From Candidatus Cloacimonadota bacterium (GTDB taxonomy: Bacteria; Cloacimonadota; Cloacimonadia; Cloacimonadales; Cloacimonadaceae): DNA of 20,453 nt. The DNA lies in assembly GCA_016875595.1 (NCBI GenBank), contig VGPI01000009.1:1-20453 (forward strand), in the 5' to 3' direction. The notes beneath the pieces are model-generated. The model did not search any database. It was not told the DNA's origin and saw only the letters and a list, made by a program, of their open reading frames with translations. Positions 8,438-14,862 of the stretch are shown piece by piece; the first letter of the stretch is position 1, and the number at the start of each line of letters is the position of its first letter. The translations under genes were made by a program, and so were the position numbers.

Positions 8438-10561
8438 CTACTTACTCCGGTCATCCACAACGATTAGCGCTAAGTCCGCCACCCTCAGAAACAAGGTGCG
8501 GATCCGTTTCAACAGGGCATAGCGGTTCAGGCGAAGTTGCTCACTGTCGCAATTCACCAACACCTGATCAAAGAAGGTGTCGATTTCGCGGCCAAAAGCC
8601 ACCAATTGATCCAGCACGTTCATATAATCCTTGTCGTTCAGAGGCGACATCAAGTCCTGATAGAGCTTGCCGCTCGCCTGGTGCAAAGCGATCTCATGTT
8701 TGTCCTGCAGTAGTGCCTCATCAAGCGTAGGGATTTGAGCGCAGTCCCGGATGATATTGGAGACCCGCTTAAATCCAATCACCAATTTGATAAAATTGGC
8801 TCCTGTCTTGTGTGCCTGCACCGCCTGAGCGCGCTTGATGAGATCATTCAACTGCCCGGCGTCAATATGCATAACACTGTCGATCACGTCATATTCCATT
8901 CCATATTGCTGCAGCAGCCAATTGATCCGCTGACGGAAGAATCCGATGATCCCCTCCCGGTGTTTGATGCAGCCCTTCGCTTTGCCAGAGATCAGATGCA
9001 GTGAATGGTCGATCAATTCCTCCAGATCCAGATCCCAGCCCCGGCTGGCGATGATCTGAACCACGCCATTGGCGGCACGCCTGAGCGCAAAGGGATCGGC
9101 AGAGCCGGTAGGCATCATCCCGATGCCGATGATCCCGCAAACGGTATCGATCTTATCCGCCACCGCCACAATGGCTCCGGTAATGGAAGCTGGCAAGCGG
9201 TCATTCTGACCCCGGGGCATGTAGTGCTCGTAAATACCCTGAGCCACATCCTCCGCCTCTCCGCTTGCCCGGGCATATTGCATCCCGATGTAACCCTGCA
9301 GCCTGGTAAATTCCTTTTCCCCGAGCATCAAAGTAACCAAATCGGCTTTTGACAACAGCGCTGTTCGCTTTGCTTGTCTCGCTTCGGTTTCGGATAGCTT
9401 TAAGCTGTGGCTGATCCATTCACCTATCGCCATGATCCTCTGAGTTTTCTCCGCCACCGTTCCCAGCTCGGACTGGAACACCACCTGATCCAGCTTTGCC
9501 ACATAATGTTCCAATGGCTGTTTGGTATCTTCGTCAAAATACCACATGGCATCCGCCAATCGCGCTGCCACCACCTTTTCATTGCCGATGCGGATTTTAT
9601 TCTGATGCTGGGGATCACCATTGGAGATAAACACGAATTGATTGCTGAGCCGGATGTCCACATCGCCGGATATCCCTTTCTCACTATTCAGCATCACTCC
9701 GAAGTACTTCTGGTTTTGGTTGATGGTCGAAGTTATAATCTTCTGCGGCAGACGGAGATAGTACTCGTCAAACGTTGCCACGCAGGCATTGGGATATTCC
9801 ACCAGATCGGTCACCGTCTCCAGGAGATGCTCATCAATGATGACCCTGCCCTGATCAGCAAGGGTCATATTTTCCAATTGTGCCCGGATCGCCTGTTTTC
9901 TTTCCTGCCGGTCTGCGATTACCCCGTGTTCTTTAAGGCGGTCAAAATATCCGGCTGGATCATCGACGACGATCTTGGTGCCGAGACCCTCAAACCGGTT
10001 GCCAAAAGTAACATTGCCGGCGGTAAGCTCTCCGGCGACATAGGATAACACCTCACCGCCCCACAGCAGCAGCCACCACCTGATCGGACGCGTAAATGCC
10101 AGCGCAGGATCATTCCAGATCATCTTCTTGGGAAAGGGGATCACCGCAGGTAATTTCTGCAGCCATGCCCGCAGCAGATCAGCAGTTGCCTGACCCGCTT
10201 GTCTGATCCGCACCGCGATAAACTCTCCTTTGTCGGTACTCTGAATGTGGGCATCAGCCTCGGTGGCATTGTTTTTTCTGAGAAAGCCCAATCCGGCACC
10301 GGTCAACACCCCGTTCTCATAAGCAATCCGGACCGCTGGACCGGATCGAACGATCTCCATGTCCTCCTGCCGTTCTGGGATGCCGGTGACATAAAGCGCC
10401 AGCCGGCGTGGAGTGCTGCCACAACGCAGGGTCTCAAAGCCCAATCTCTGCTGCTTGATAAGTTCAATAAAACTATTCTCGATAAAAGCGCTCGCCGGCT
10501 GGATATGTTCCGCCGGGATCTCCTCCACTCCGATCTCCATCAAAAAATCACGGTTATTCAT
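8438..10561 (-). CDS. glyS: Glycine--tRNA ligase beta subunit
   Basis: 707 aa, the normal size for the beta subunit of the alpha2-beta2 bacterial glycyl-tRNA synthetase. The beta subunit binds tRNA-Gly, and the alpha subunit (GlyQ) activates glycine. Evidence is the N-terminal FLMEIGVEEIPAEHI, the TPRRLALYV segment, ERKQAIR, LVEYPNACVATFDEYYL followed by LPQKIITSTINQNQKYF, an HD-like central region, TGSADPFALRRAANGVVQI, and a C-terminal DALR-like anticodon-binding domain (about 590-695). AAGGTGAG precedes the start with good spacing. Upstream is a 152-nt leader and then a PorV-family gene; glyQ, which normally precedes or is fused to glyS, is not adjacent. The protein lacks an N-terminal alpha-subunit fusion, so glyQ must be elsewhere. 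Confidence 0.96.
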   Translation of the reverse strand: MNNRDFLMEIGVEEIPAEHIQPASAFIENSFIELIKQQRLGFETLRCGSTPRRLALYVTGIPERQEDMEIVRSGPAVRIAYENGVLTGAGLGFLRKNNATEADAHIQSTDKGEFIAVRIRQAGQATADLLRAWLQKLPAVIPFPKKMIWNDPALAFTRPIRWWLLLWGGEVLSYVAGELTAGNVTFGNRFEGLGTKIVVDDPAGYFDRLKEHGVIADRQERKQAIRAQLENMTLADQGRVIIDEHLLETVTDLVEYPNACVATFDEYYLRLPQKIITSTINQNQKYFGVMLNSEKGISGDVDIRLSNQFVFISNGDPQHQNKIRIGNEKVVAARLADAMWYFDEDTKQPLEHYVAKLDQVVFQSELGTVAEKTQRIMAIGEWISHSLKLSETEARQAKRTALLSKADLVTLMLGEKEFTRLQGYIGMQYARASGEAEDVAQGIYEHYMPRGQNDRLPASITGAIVAVADKIDTVCGIIGIGMMPTGSADPFALRRAANGVVQIIASRGWDLDLEELIDHSLHLISGKAKGCIKHREGIIGFFRQRINWLLQQYGMEYDVIDSVMHIDAGQLNDLIKRAQAVQAHKTGANFIKLVIGFKRVSNIIRDCAQIPTLDEALLQDKHEIALHQASGKLYQDLMSPLNDKDYMNVLDQLVAFGREIDTFFDQVLVNCDSEQLRLNRYALLKRIRTLFLRVADLALIVVDDRSK

Positions 10562-10566
10562 GGATT

Positions 10567-10620
10567 ACTCACCTTTGCTATTTGGGTGGCAAGATCCGTC
10601 TGCCTCACTCTTGCTATTTG
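10567..10620. repeat. Imperfect 18-bp direct repeat in the glyS leader
   Basis: Two copies of an 18-bp element lie 36 bp apart at 10567-10584 and 10603-10620. They agree at 15 of 18 positions and share an exact core TTGCTATTTG. On the minus strand each copy ends in a Shine-Dalgarno-like purine block (GAGTGAGG and AAGGTGAG). The promoter-distal copy supplies the actual glyS ribosome-binding site. It may be a partial duplication of the leader, or a site for an RNA-binding regulator; nothing in the sequence decides between these. Confidence 0.5.
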
Positions 10621-10651
10621 ACATACCGTACTGATGGAGCTTGTACCGGGG

Positions 10652-10670
10652 TGGCAAATTCTTTTTGCCA
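10652..10670 (-). other. Perfect 7-bp hairpin between the PorV-family gene and glyS
   Basis: TGGCAAA (10652-10658) pairs with TTTGCCA (10664-10670) around a 5-nt loop. The stem is perfect, but it is not followed by a U-run on either strand, so it is not a standard intrinsic terminator. Just before it in the minus-strand transcript is a second possible stem, GCCTG/CAGGC (about 10677-10700). Together they suggest a structured spacer that could attenuate or stabilise the mRNA. Confidence 0.4.
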
Positions 10671-10713
10671 GAGGTGCCTGTCAAACTTGCCGGCAGGCTT
10701 CGCTTCTGTACCA

Positions 10714-11682
10714 TTAAAAACGATACTGTAATGTCAATTGATTGATCGCTCCCAAGTCACCATAAGACGATATGCTATAGTCGATCTGCCAGTTCCGGTA
10801 GTCCCAGCCCACACCGCTTGACAGACCGGATGCCCAACCCCAGTCGCCACCGGCATTGTGATCGGCAACGTTGGTGCGAAAGCCAAGCCGGAGATCAAAG
10901 TCGGGATGGATGGCATATTCCACCGCCAGTTTACCTACAAATCCCTGTCCTTTGGCTTTACTCAGGTCAGTCAGAAGCAGCAATTCCGGTTTTGCCTGAT
11001 ATGAAAAGCCCACGGCATAGGTAAAGGGTAAGGATTCCTTGTACTTGGAATTGCTGTAATAAGACAATTGCGTACCGATATTGCGCAAGACCAGACCGAT
11101 CTTGATCCGCTGGTTCTCGGGATGATGAATGGCTCCCAGATCCAAGCCCACCGCACTGGCTGATACGTCATCCAGCGATGAATACACCATCTTGAGTGTA
11201 CCACCGAAATCAATCATGTCGCTCACAAAACCGGCTACACTGACCCCTGCGACCAGGTCATAAGCACCAAAGGTCTCACCGGTCTCGATCAGGTCGCCAT
11301 TGGGAGAAACCAGGGTGCGATCCATCGTGCCAAAATCCAGATAATTGATGAAAGCGGCATAAGTTCGATGCGCATCCTTGGGTTGGATGTATTGCACGGA
11401 TCCTCCCCCACCGCCCACGAAATGGTTCATGAAGGTGCTGGAACCGACGGGATCGGTAATGCCCCGGATACTTGCCGGATTGGACTGCAAGGCAGCAATA
11501 TCTCCGACGATGCCGGTCACTGCCTGCCCCAAAGCATGAGCCCGTGCCGAATAGATCAGTTTCATCGTATTGAATCCGGAGGTTCCGGCTTCTTCATTGA
11601 TCGCGGTCAGAGTGGTCAGGGAGAACAGCAGCAAACTAATCAGCGCTGCCGGGACGGATAATTTTCTCGATTTGCTGAGCAT
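10714..11682 (-). CDS. PorV/PorQ-family outer-membrane beta-barrel protein
   Basis: 322 aa. It has a signal peptide at about residues 1-28 (basic MLSKSRK, a hydrophobic core, then TLTA). The family signature follows: SARAHALGQAVTGIVGDIAALQSNPASI at about 45-72, with NPAS corresponding to the conserved NPA. The rest has alternating beta-strand character and ends in Phe (LTLQYRF), as outer-membrane barrels do. PorV and PorQ proper belong to the type IX secretion system, but the wider family occurs in many FCB bacteria without it. No other Por/Gld gene is in the window, so a secretion role is not claimed. The start overlaps the upstream EIIA gene by 47 nt. I keep it because the next Met (residue 40) would delete the signal peptide, and AAGAGGA lies upstream of the ATG. 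Confidence 0.83.
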   Translation of the reverse strand: MLSKSRKLSVPAALISLLLFSLTTLTAINEEAGTSGFNTMKLIYSARAHALGQAVTGIVGDIAALQSNPASIRGITDPVGSSTFMNHFVGGGGGSVQYIQPKDAHRTYAAFINYLDFGTMDRTLVSPNGDLIETGETFGAYDLVAGVSVAGFVSDMIDFGGTLKMVYSSLDDVSASAVGLDLGAIHHPENQRIKIGLVLRNIGTQLSYYSNSKYKESLPFTYAVGFSYQAKPELLLLTDLSKAKGQGFVGKLAVEYAIHPDFDLRLGFRTNVADHNAGGDWGWASGLSSGVGWDYRNWQIDYSISSYGDLGAINQLTLQYRF

Positions 11683-12109
11683 AGTGGAATAGATCCTCTT
11701 CTTTGGTTTGGTTTAACAATTGATCCCGGTTCTCTTTGATTCGCAGATACTCGGACAGGGCGCGCAATATCCTCATATATGCCTGATTGGAATGTTGGGG
11801 AACGGCAAGCATAAAGATCAGGTGCACCGGTTGTTTGTCAAGTGAGTCGAACTCCATCCCTTGCTTGCACCTGCACAAAGCGATCCGCAGACTGGACACG
11901 GTCAGATCCCGGGCATGCGGAATTGCCACACCTTTGCCGATGCCGGTGCTCATGATCTCCTCCCGCCCCTTGACCGCAGCCAGAAAGCGATCGGGATATT
12001 CCAGACAACCGGTATCGGATAACAGTTCGACCAGATAGCTCAGACAGTCATTCTTTGAATCGAACTGCTCAACGATCTTGACGAGTTCGGGCTTAAACAG
12101 TTGTTCCAT
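11636..12109 (-). CDS. PTS EIIA domain protein, fructose/nitrogen (PtsN) type
   Basis: 157 aa, a single EIIA type-2 domain. The phosphorylatable histidine is His65 in GIGKGVAIPHAR (56-67), the family's hallmark. The later VHLIFMLAVPQHSNQAYMRIL segment is also typical. Stand-alone EIIA proteins of this size usually act in regulation, as PtsN/EIIA-Ntr, through phosphorylation by HPr or NPr. No EIIB, EIIC, HPr or EI gene is nearby, so a regulatory role is more likely than transport. That is inference. The start is supported by GGTGAT 5 nt upstream. Its 3' end overlaps the PorV-family gene, so the two are probably translationally coupled. Confidence 0.87.
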   Translation of the reverse strand: MEQLFKPELVKIVEQFDSKNDCLSYLVELLSDTGCLEYPDRFLAAVKGREEIMSTGIGKGVAIPHARDLTVSSLRIALCRCKQGMEFDSLDKQPVHLIFMLAVPQHSNQAYMRILRALSEYLRIKENRDQLLNQTKEEDLFHYAQQIEKIIRPGSAD

Positions 12110-12302
12110 TCACATCACCATTTTTTCAGTGGAGAACCATTTTTTTGACGGTCTGCCTCCAGTCAATCAAATTCCGCAGTTTGGTCAACAAATTCTATCT
12201 CAGTTACTCAAGTAGTATTCTGATACAAGAAATTCGAGATTGTTCTTGACACTCAACCTGATATCATTAGTCGTGGAGAAATGAAAATAGAAGGACTCTG
12301 AG
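12110..12302. promoter_or_regulatory. Divergent intergenic region between the EIIA gene and the ATPase operon
   Basis: 193 nt between oppositely oriented genes, so it must hold promoters in both directions. A consensus -35 TTGACA is at 12246-12251 on the plus strand, but no convincing -10 lies 16-18 nt downstream. An imperfect direct repeat, GTCAATCAAATTC (12162-12174) and GTCAACAAATTC (12184-12195), could be an operator. The ATPase ribosome-binding site AAGGA is at 12291-12295. The region is AT-rich and codes for nothing I can support. Confidence 0.35.
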
Positions 12303-13526
12303 ATGATAAAGAGCATAACAATACAGAACTTTAAAGCCACCAAGTATGTTCAGATCGAGCTGGGCAAACTGAACGCACTGATCGGGGCAAACTCAGCAGG
12401 TAAAAGCACAATCCTGCAAGCAATCGATTTTCTGATCAATTCAGCAACAACCGATGCCGATGTCTGGTTGAAAGAACGTAATTGGAAGCTGGAAGAAATT
12501 AAGTCACAGATTGGCAGTTCCCGCACCATTGCATTTAATGCCGTCATCCAACTTGATGTCAATGGAATTGAAAAGCTTCTTAACTGGCATATTGAGTTTA
12601 TGACAAATCTGTCAGAGGGAACGATCACACTTTATCGGGAATCAATTAGCGATGGCAGGTATTATCCTACAAATGTCATTGATAAAGATAGAAAAATGCA
12701 AACCGTACTTAGGCATGGCTTGTATGACTATCAACCCCATAAAGTTGCATTTTATAACTTCTCAATTAATGAAACGAGAGTTTTTGCTTCCCTTCAGAGA
12801 TCCTCCTCACTTCTCAAGGATATCGATCCCATCAAGCATAAAGAAATGTATCCCGATTTGGTCAGATTAAAAGAGTACCTGCTGAATTGTCACTCCTTTG
12901 AACTGCTCTCGCCAGACAATCTGCGGCACAGCAGCAGAGGTAAAACCTGGGATATCGGCAAGAATGGCAAGAAACTGGCATCCTTTATCCGAAGTATGGA
13001 TAAAAACCAGAGGGAGAAACTCATTGCTCTGATCAAAGACATCATACCCAATATTGACAGTATCGATACTGTGATCAAAGGCAGACCCGGCTGGGTCGAA
13101 ATGGTTTTGAAGGAAGCTTATGGAGATAACAACTTCAAAATTTCATCTGCGCATATTAGTGATGGAATGCTTCGGATCATCGCGTTTGCCACTCTTGCTC
13201 AGATGCCTTCGGAAGGCGGCTTGATCTTGCTGGATGAGATTGAGGATGGGGTGAATCCCTATATTAGTGAAAAAGTAATCAAAATCCTCTATGACTATGT
13301 CAAGCAAGGCAATCGCCAGATCTTGTTTACGACTCATAGTACCGTTTTTCTTGATGATGTTAAACCCGATGATATTCGATTGGTATTTAGAGACGTCGAT
13401 GGAAGTATCGCAGTAACGAAAGCTTTTGAAAATGAAAGGATTAAAGAACTCCTGGAATTCATGAAACCGGGAGAAATTGTATTGAATCTGGATCAAAACG
13501 AATTAATCGGGCAAGAAGATAATTAA
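12303..13526 (+). CDS. OLD-like ABC/AAA ATPase of a putative two-gene defence system
   Basis: 407 aa SMC/ABC-type ATPase (AAA_15/AAA_21-like). ITIQNFKATKYVQIELGKLN leads into Walker A at residues 28-36 (GANSAGKST). A helical insert follows in the middle. The signature-like ISDG is at 285-288, Walker B is ILLDE with Asp311-Glu312, and the H-loop His345 is in FTTHS. This is the head of RecF/OLD-type ATPases, with no long coiled coil and no C-terminal TOPRIM domain. The TOPRIM-like part appears to be supplied in trans by the next gene, 2 nt downstream. AAGGA at 12291-12295 sets the start. It is on the plus strand, opposite its neighbours on both sides. Known relatives with this layout are anti-phage ATPases such as OLD and PARIS AriA. 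Its exact family and target are unknown. Confidence 0.85.
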   Translation: MIKSITIQNFKATKYVQIELGKLNALIGANSAGKSTILQAIDFLINSATTDADVWLKERNWKLEEIKSQIGSSRTIAFNAVIQLDVNGIEKLLNWHIEFMTNLSEGTITLYRESISDGRYYPTNVIDKDRKMQTVLRHGLYDYQPHKVAFYNFSINETRVFASLQRSSSLLKDIDPIKHKEMYPDLVRLKEYLLNCHSFELLSPDNLRHSSRGKTWDIGKNGKKLASFIRSMDKNQREKLIALIKDIIPNIDSIDTVIKGRPGWVEMVLKEAYGDNNFKISSAHISDGMLRIIAFATLAQMPSEGGLILLDEIEDGVNPYISEKVIKILYDYVKQGNRQILFTTHSTVFLDDVKPDDIRLVFRDVDGSIAVTKAFENERIKELLEFMKPGEIVLNLDQNELIGQEDN

Positions 13527-13528
13527 AT

Positions 13529-14209
13529 ATGATTATGGTTGTTATGTGTGGGGAAGGATCCCAAGACGTTGGGAAAAGAGATTATCAGACAGATCATTGG
13601 ATCGACGGACCTGCAGCGGCTTTGTTCAAAGTTGCCCTTGACCATTCCCACAATCGGGCTTGTAACATTACTGGAATCAATAAATATGAGCTTGATAAAG
13701 AAATCTCGGTTCAAAAAGGAGTTCTGAAGATTGTTAAAGGTCATGGAATCAAGGCATATCGTCTTGCACGCTATGCATTACTCAAAAGAATTACCTTCGC
13801 TGTGTGTTATGTCGATTGTGACAGGAGGGATTTCGATGATTTACATCGCGAGTTCCAAAAGGGGTTTGAAAGCGTCACATCAGTAAAGGGCATACCCATG
13901 ATCCCTAAAACGATGATCGAATGCTGGCTCCTTGCCGATGAACATGCTTATCAAAAACTGTTCAAGAGAAAACCACAAAATCCCGCATTGCCTTCTAAAC
14001 CTGAAGACCTGCGGGGAGCTAAATCAGAACCTGAAAGCAATTATCCAAAGCATGTTCTGAGAAGAGTGATCAGTCAATTCCACCAAGTTCCAGACGAATA
14101 TCGTCTTCTACTTGCTGAACTGAGCGACCCTGATGTACTCAAATCGCACTGCCCGATCAGTTATGAGAGATTTTATCAGGACATTCTGGTTTTTTTTACT
14201 GCCACATAA
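13529..14209 (+). CDS. DUF4276-like (TOPRIM-fold type) putative effector nuclease
   Basis: 226 aa. It has the acidic triad layout of TOPRIM-like DUF4276/RloB/DUF4435-type proteins: Glu9 in the N-terminal VMCGEGSQD strand-loop, a DxD at Asp96/Asp98 in CYVDCDRRD, and IECWLLAD with Glu131 and Asp137. The last resembles the DUF4276 E-x-W-L-L-A-D motif. The family assignment is from motif recall, not a search. Such proteins are presumed metal-dependent nucleases, and AriB of PARIS is an analogous partner that cleaves tRNA. The start is 2 nt after the ATPase stop, so the pair is cotranscribed and probably translationally coupled. Further in-frame ATGs at 13535 and 13544 are possible starts, but 13544 would trim the first strand. 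The tail is rich in Lys and Pro around 147-175 and has no membrane segment. Confidence 0.72.
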   Translation: MIMVVMCGEGSQDVGKRDYQTDHWIDGPAAALFKVALDHSHNRACNITGINKYELDKEISVQKGVLKIVKGHGIKAYRLARYALLKRITFAVCYVDCDRRDFDDLHREFQKGFESVTSVKGIPMIPKTMIECWLLADEHAYQKLFKRKPQNPALPSKPEDLRGAKSEPESNYPKHVLRRVISQFHQVPDEYRLLLAELSDPDVLKSHCPISYERFYQDILVFFTAT

Positions 14210-14262
14210 TTTGGAGTTTTCATCTTAACCGCCTATCAGATTCCCTTCCGTGCATTTTTCGG

Positions 14263-14290
14263 TTGACATAATAAGCACTTGCCTTATCTT
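14263..14290 (+). promoter_or_regulatory. Sigma70-type promoter of ssrA
   Basis: A perfect -35 TTGACA at 14263-14268 is separated by 16 nt from a -10-like TATCTT at 14285-14290. Transcription would begin near 14297, leaving a leader of about 22 nt that RNase P would remove at the mature tmRNA 5' end (14319). This separates ssrA expression from the upstream ATPase operon. Confidence 0.7.
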
Positions 14291-14318
14291 GTCCTGTAGT
14301 TATTTGATCAAGCGTATA

Positions 14319-14667
14319 GGGGGTGATCTGGTTTCGACAGGGAGCCGGATCGATGGTGATGCATATCGGAGACGCCATCCACTCCGTTACCAAGTGGCAA
14401 CAAACGTAAACGCAAACGAACAACTACCCTTAGCAGCTTAATCGCCGCTACGTTCAACCGTTCCGCACCGCCGGGAACGGATTGGGCGTCGTAACAGTGC
14501 GGTCGCTCCGGAACCCATGCCTCTAAGTTCCGGCTAAGCTCAGGGGCTGGCGTCATGCCGGTCTGATTGTCTTTCCGTGCCTGGCGCAAGATCAAAGACA
14601 ACTAAGTATGTAGATTCGCCCTGGATCGGTTCTTTGGACGCGGGTTCGATCCCCGCCACCTCCACCA
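14319..14667 (+). ncRNA. ssrA: Transfer-messenger RNA (tmRNA)
   Basis: 349-nt one-piece tmRNA for trans-translation rescue of stalled ribosomes. The 5' end GGGGGUG (14319-14325) pairs with CACCUCC (14657-14663) as a 7-bp acceptor stem with one G-U pair, followed by encoded ACCA. The tRNA-like D region GGUUUCGAC and a T-arm (GCGGG 14640-14644, loop UUCGAUC, CCCGC 14652-14656) are present. Pseudoknot 1 is visible: CGGAG 14367-14371 with CUCCG 14382-14386, and GCCAU 14374-14378 with GUGGC 14394-14398. A 7-bp helix CCGUUCC/GGAACGG (14458-14464/14474-14480) follows the tag stop. The GACAACUAAGUAUGUAG segment near the 3' end is characteristic. It has its own promoter and terminator. Confidence 0.97.
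14412..14441 (+). other. tmRNA tag reading frame
   Basis: The resume codon GCA is at 14412, 13 nt after pseudoknot 1. The frame encodes the degradation tag ANEQLPLAA and stops at UAA (14439-14441). With the Ala carried by the tmRNA the added peptide is AANEQLPLAA. The C-terminal LAA is the standard proteolysis signal. Pro at the position before Leu-Ala-Ala replaces the usual Ala of the common ALAA ending. A resume codon 15 nt upstream is in frame (GCA at 14397), but it would lie inside the pseudoknot, so it is rejected. Confidence 0.85.
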
Positions 14668-14673
14668 GTTTTG

Positions 14674-14722
14674 ACCGCCGGTCAGTTGCACAAGTTTCTG
14701 CTTGTCGGTTCCGGCGGTTTTT
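14674..14722 (+). terminator. Rho-independent terminator of ssrA
   Basis: ACCGCCGG (14674-14681) pairs with CCGGCGGT (14711-14718) and is followed by a U-run (14718-14722). Inside, ACAAG/CTTGT forms a second stem. It starts 6 nt after the mature 3' end, as expected for ssrA. The minus strand lacks a T-run after the stem, so it acts on the plus strand only. Confidence 0.85.
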
Positions 14723-14756
14723 GTAATGGGATGATTGGCTCTTGGTTTTTTCTCTT

Positions 14757-14817
14757 GGTTTCGCTTCGAGTTCGCTTCGAGATCGCCTCGAGTCTCGAAG
14801 CCATCTCGAGAGAAACC
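14757..14817. repeat. 11-bp tandem repeats within a large inverted repeat
   Basis: Three consecutive 11-bp units are at 14760-14770, 14771-14781 and 14782-14792. The first two are identical TTCGCTTCGAG, and the third, ATCGCCTCGAG, differs at two positions. They are flanked by complementary ends GGTTTC (14757-14762) and GAAACC (14812-14817). An internal CTTCGAG/CTCGAAG pairing could form a cruciform or RNA hairpin. The element lies in the 195-nt gap between ssrA and the DNA glycosylase gene, downstream of both (convergent). It has no U-run for termination. The rest of this gap shows nothing I can assign. Confidence 0.6.
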
Positions 14818-14862
14818 TGACTCAAAACTGGGTTAGAAGAGATGGAGAGATACCGGCATCGA

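Noticed and set aside
9407..10048. 213-codon plus-strand frame opposite glyS
   Set aside because: Shadow of glyS on the opposite strand; no coding signals of its own.
10562..10713. T-box or glycine riboswitch upstream of glyS
   Set aside because: No T-box sequence, no paired glycine-aptamer motifs and no terminator/antiterminator with a U-run are visible; only short hairpins and a repeat.
10714..12109. Type IX secretion system locus
   Set aside because: Only a PorV/PorQ-family protein is present; no PorT, SprA, GldK-N or sortase-like partner is in the window.
12303..13526. Calling the ATPase an SMC or RecN repair protein
   Set aside because: It is only 407 aa, has no long coiled coil, and is paired with a small TOPRIM-like gene, unlike RecF/RecN/SMC.
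14397..14411. Earlier in-frame GCA as the tmRNA resume codon, giving a longer tag
   Set aside because: Its first bases lie inside the 3' strand of pseudoknot 1 (14394-14398), so translation should resume at 14412.
12110..14862. Possible att site duplication of the tmRNA 3' end flanking the ATPase pair
   Set aside because: I looked for copies of the GCGGGTTCGATCCCCGC T-arm or the 3' terminal bases upstream and downstream and found none in this window; there is also no integrase gene.
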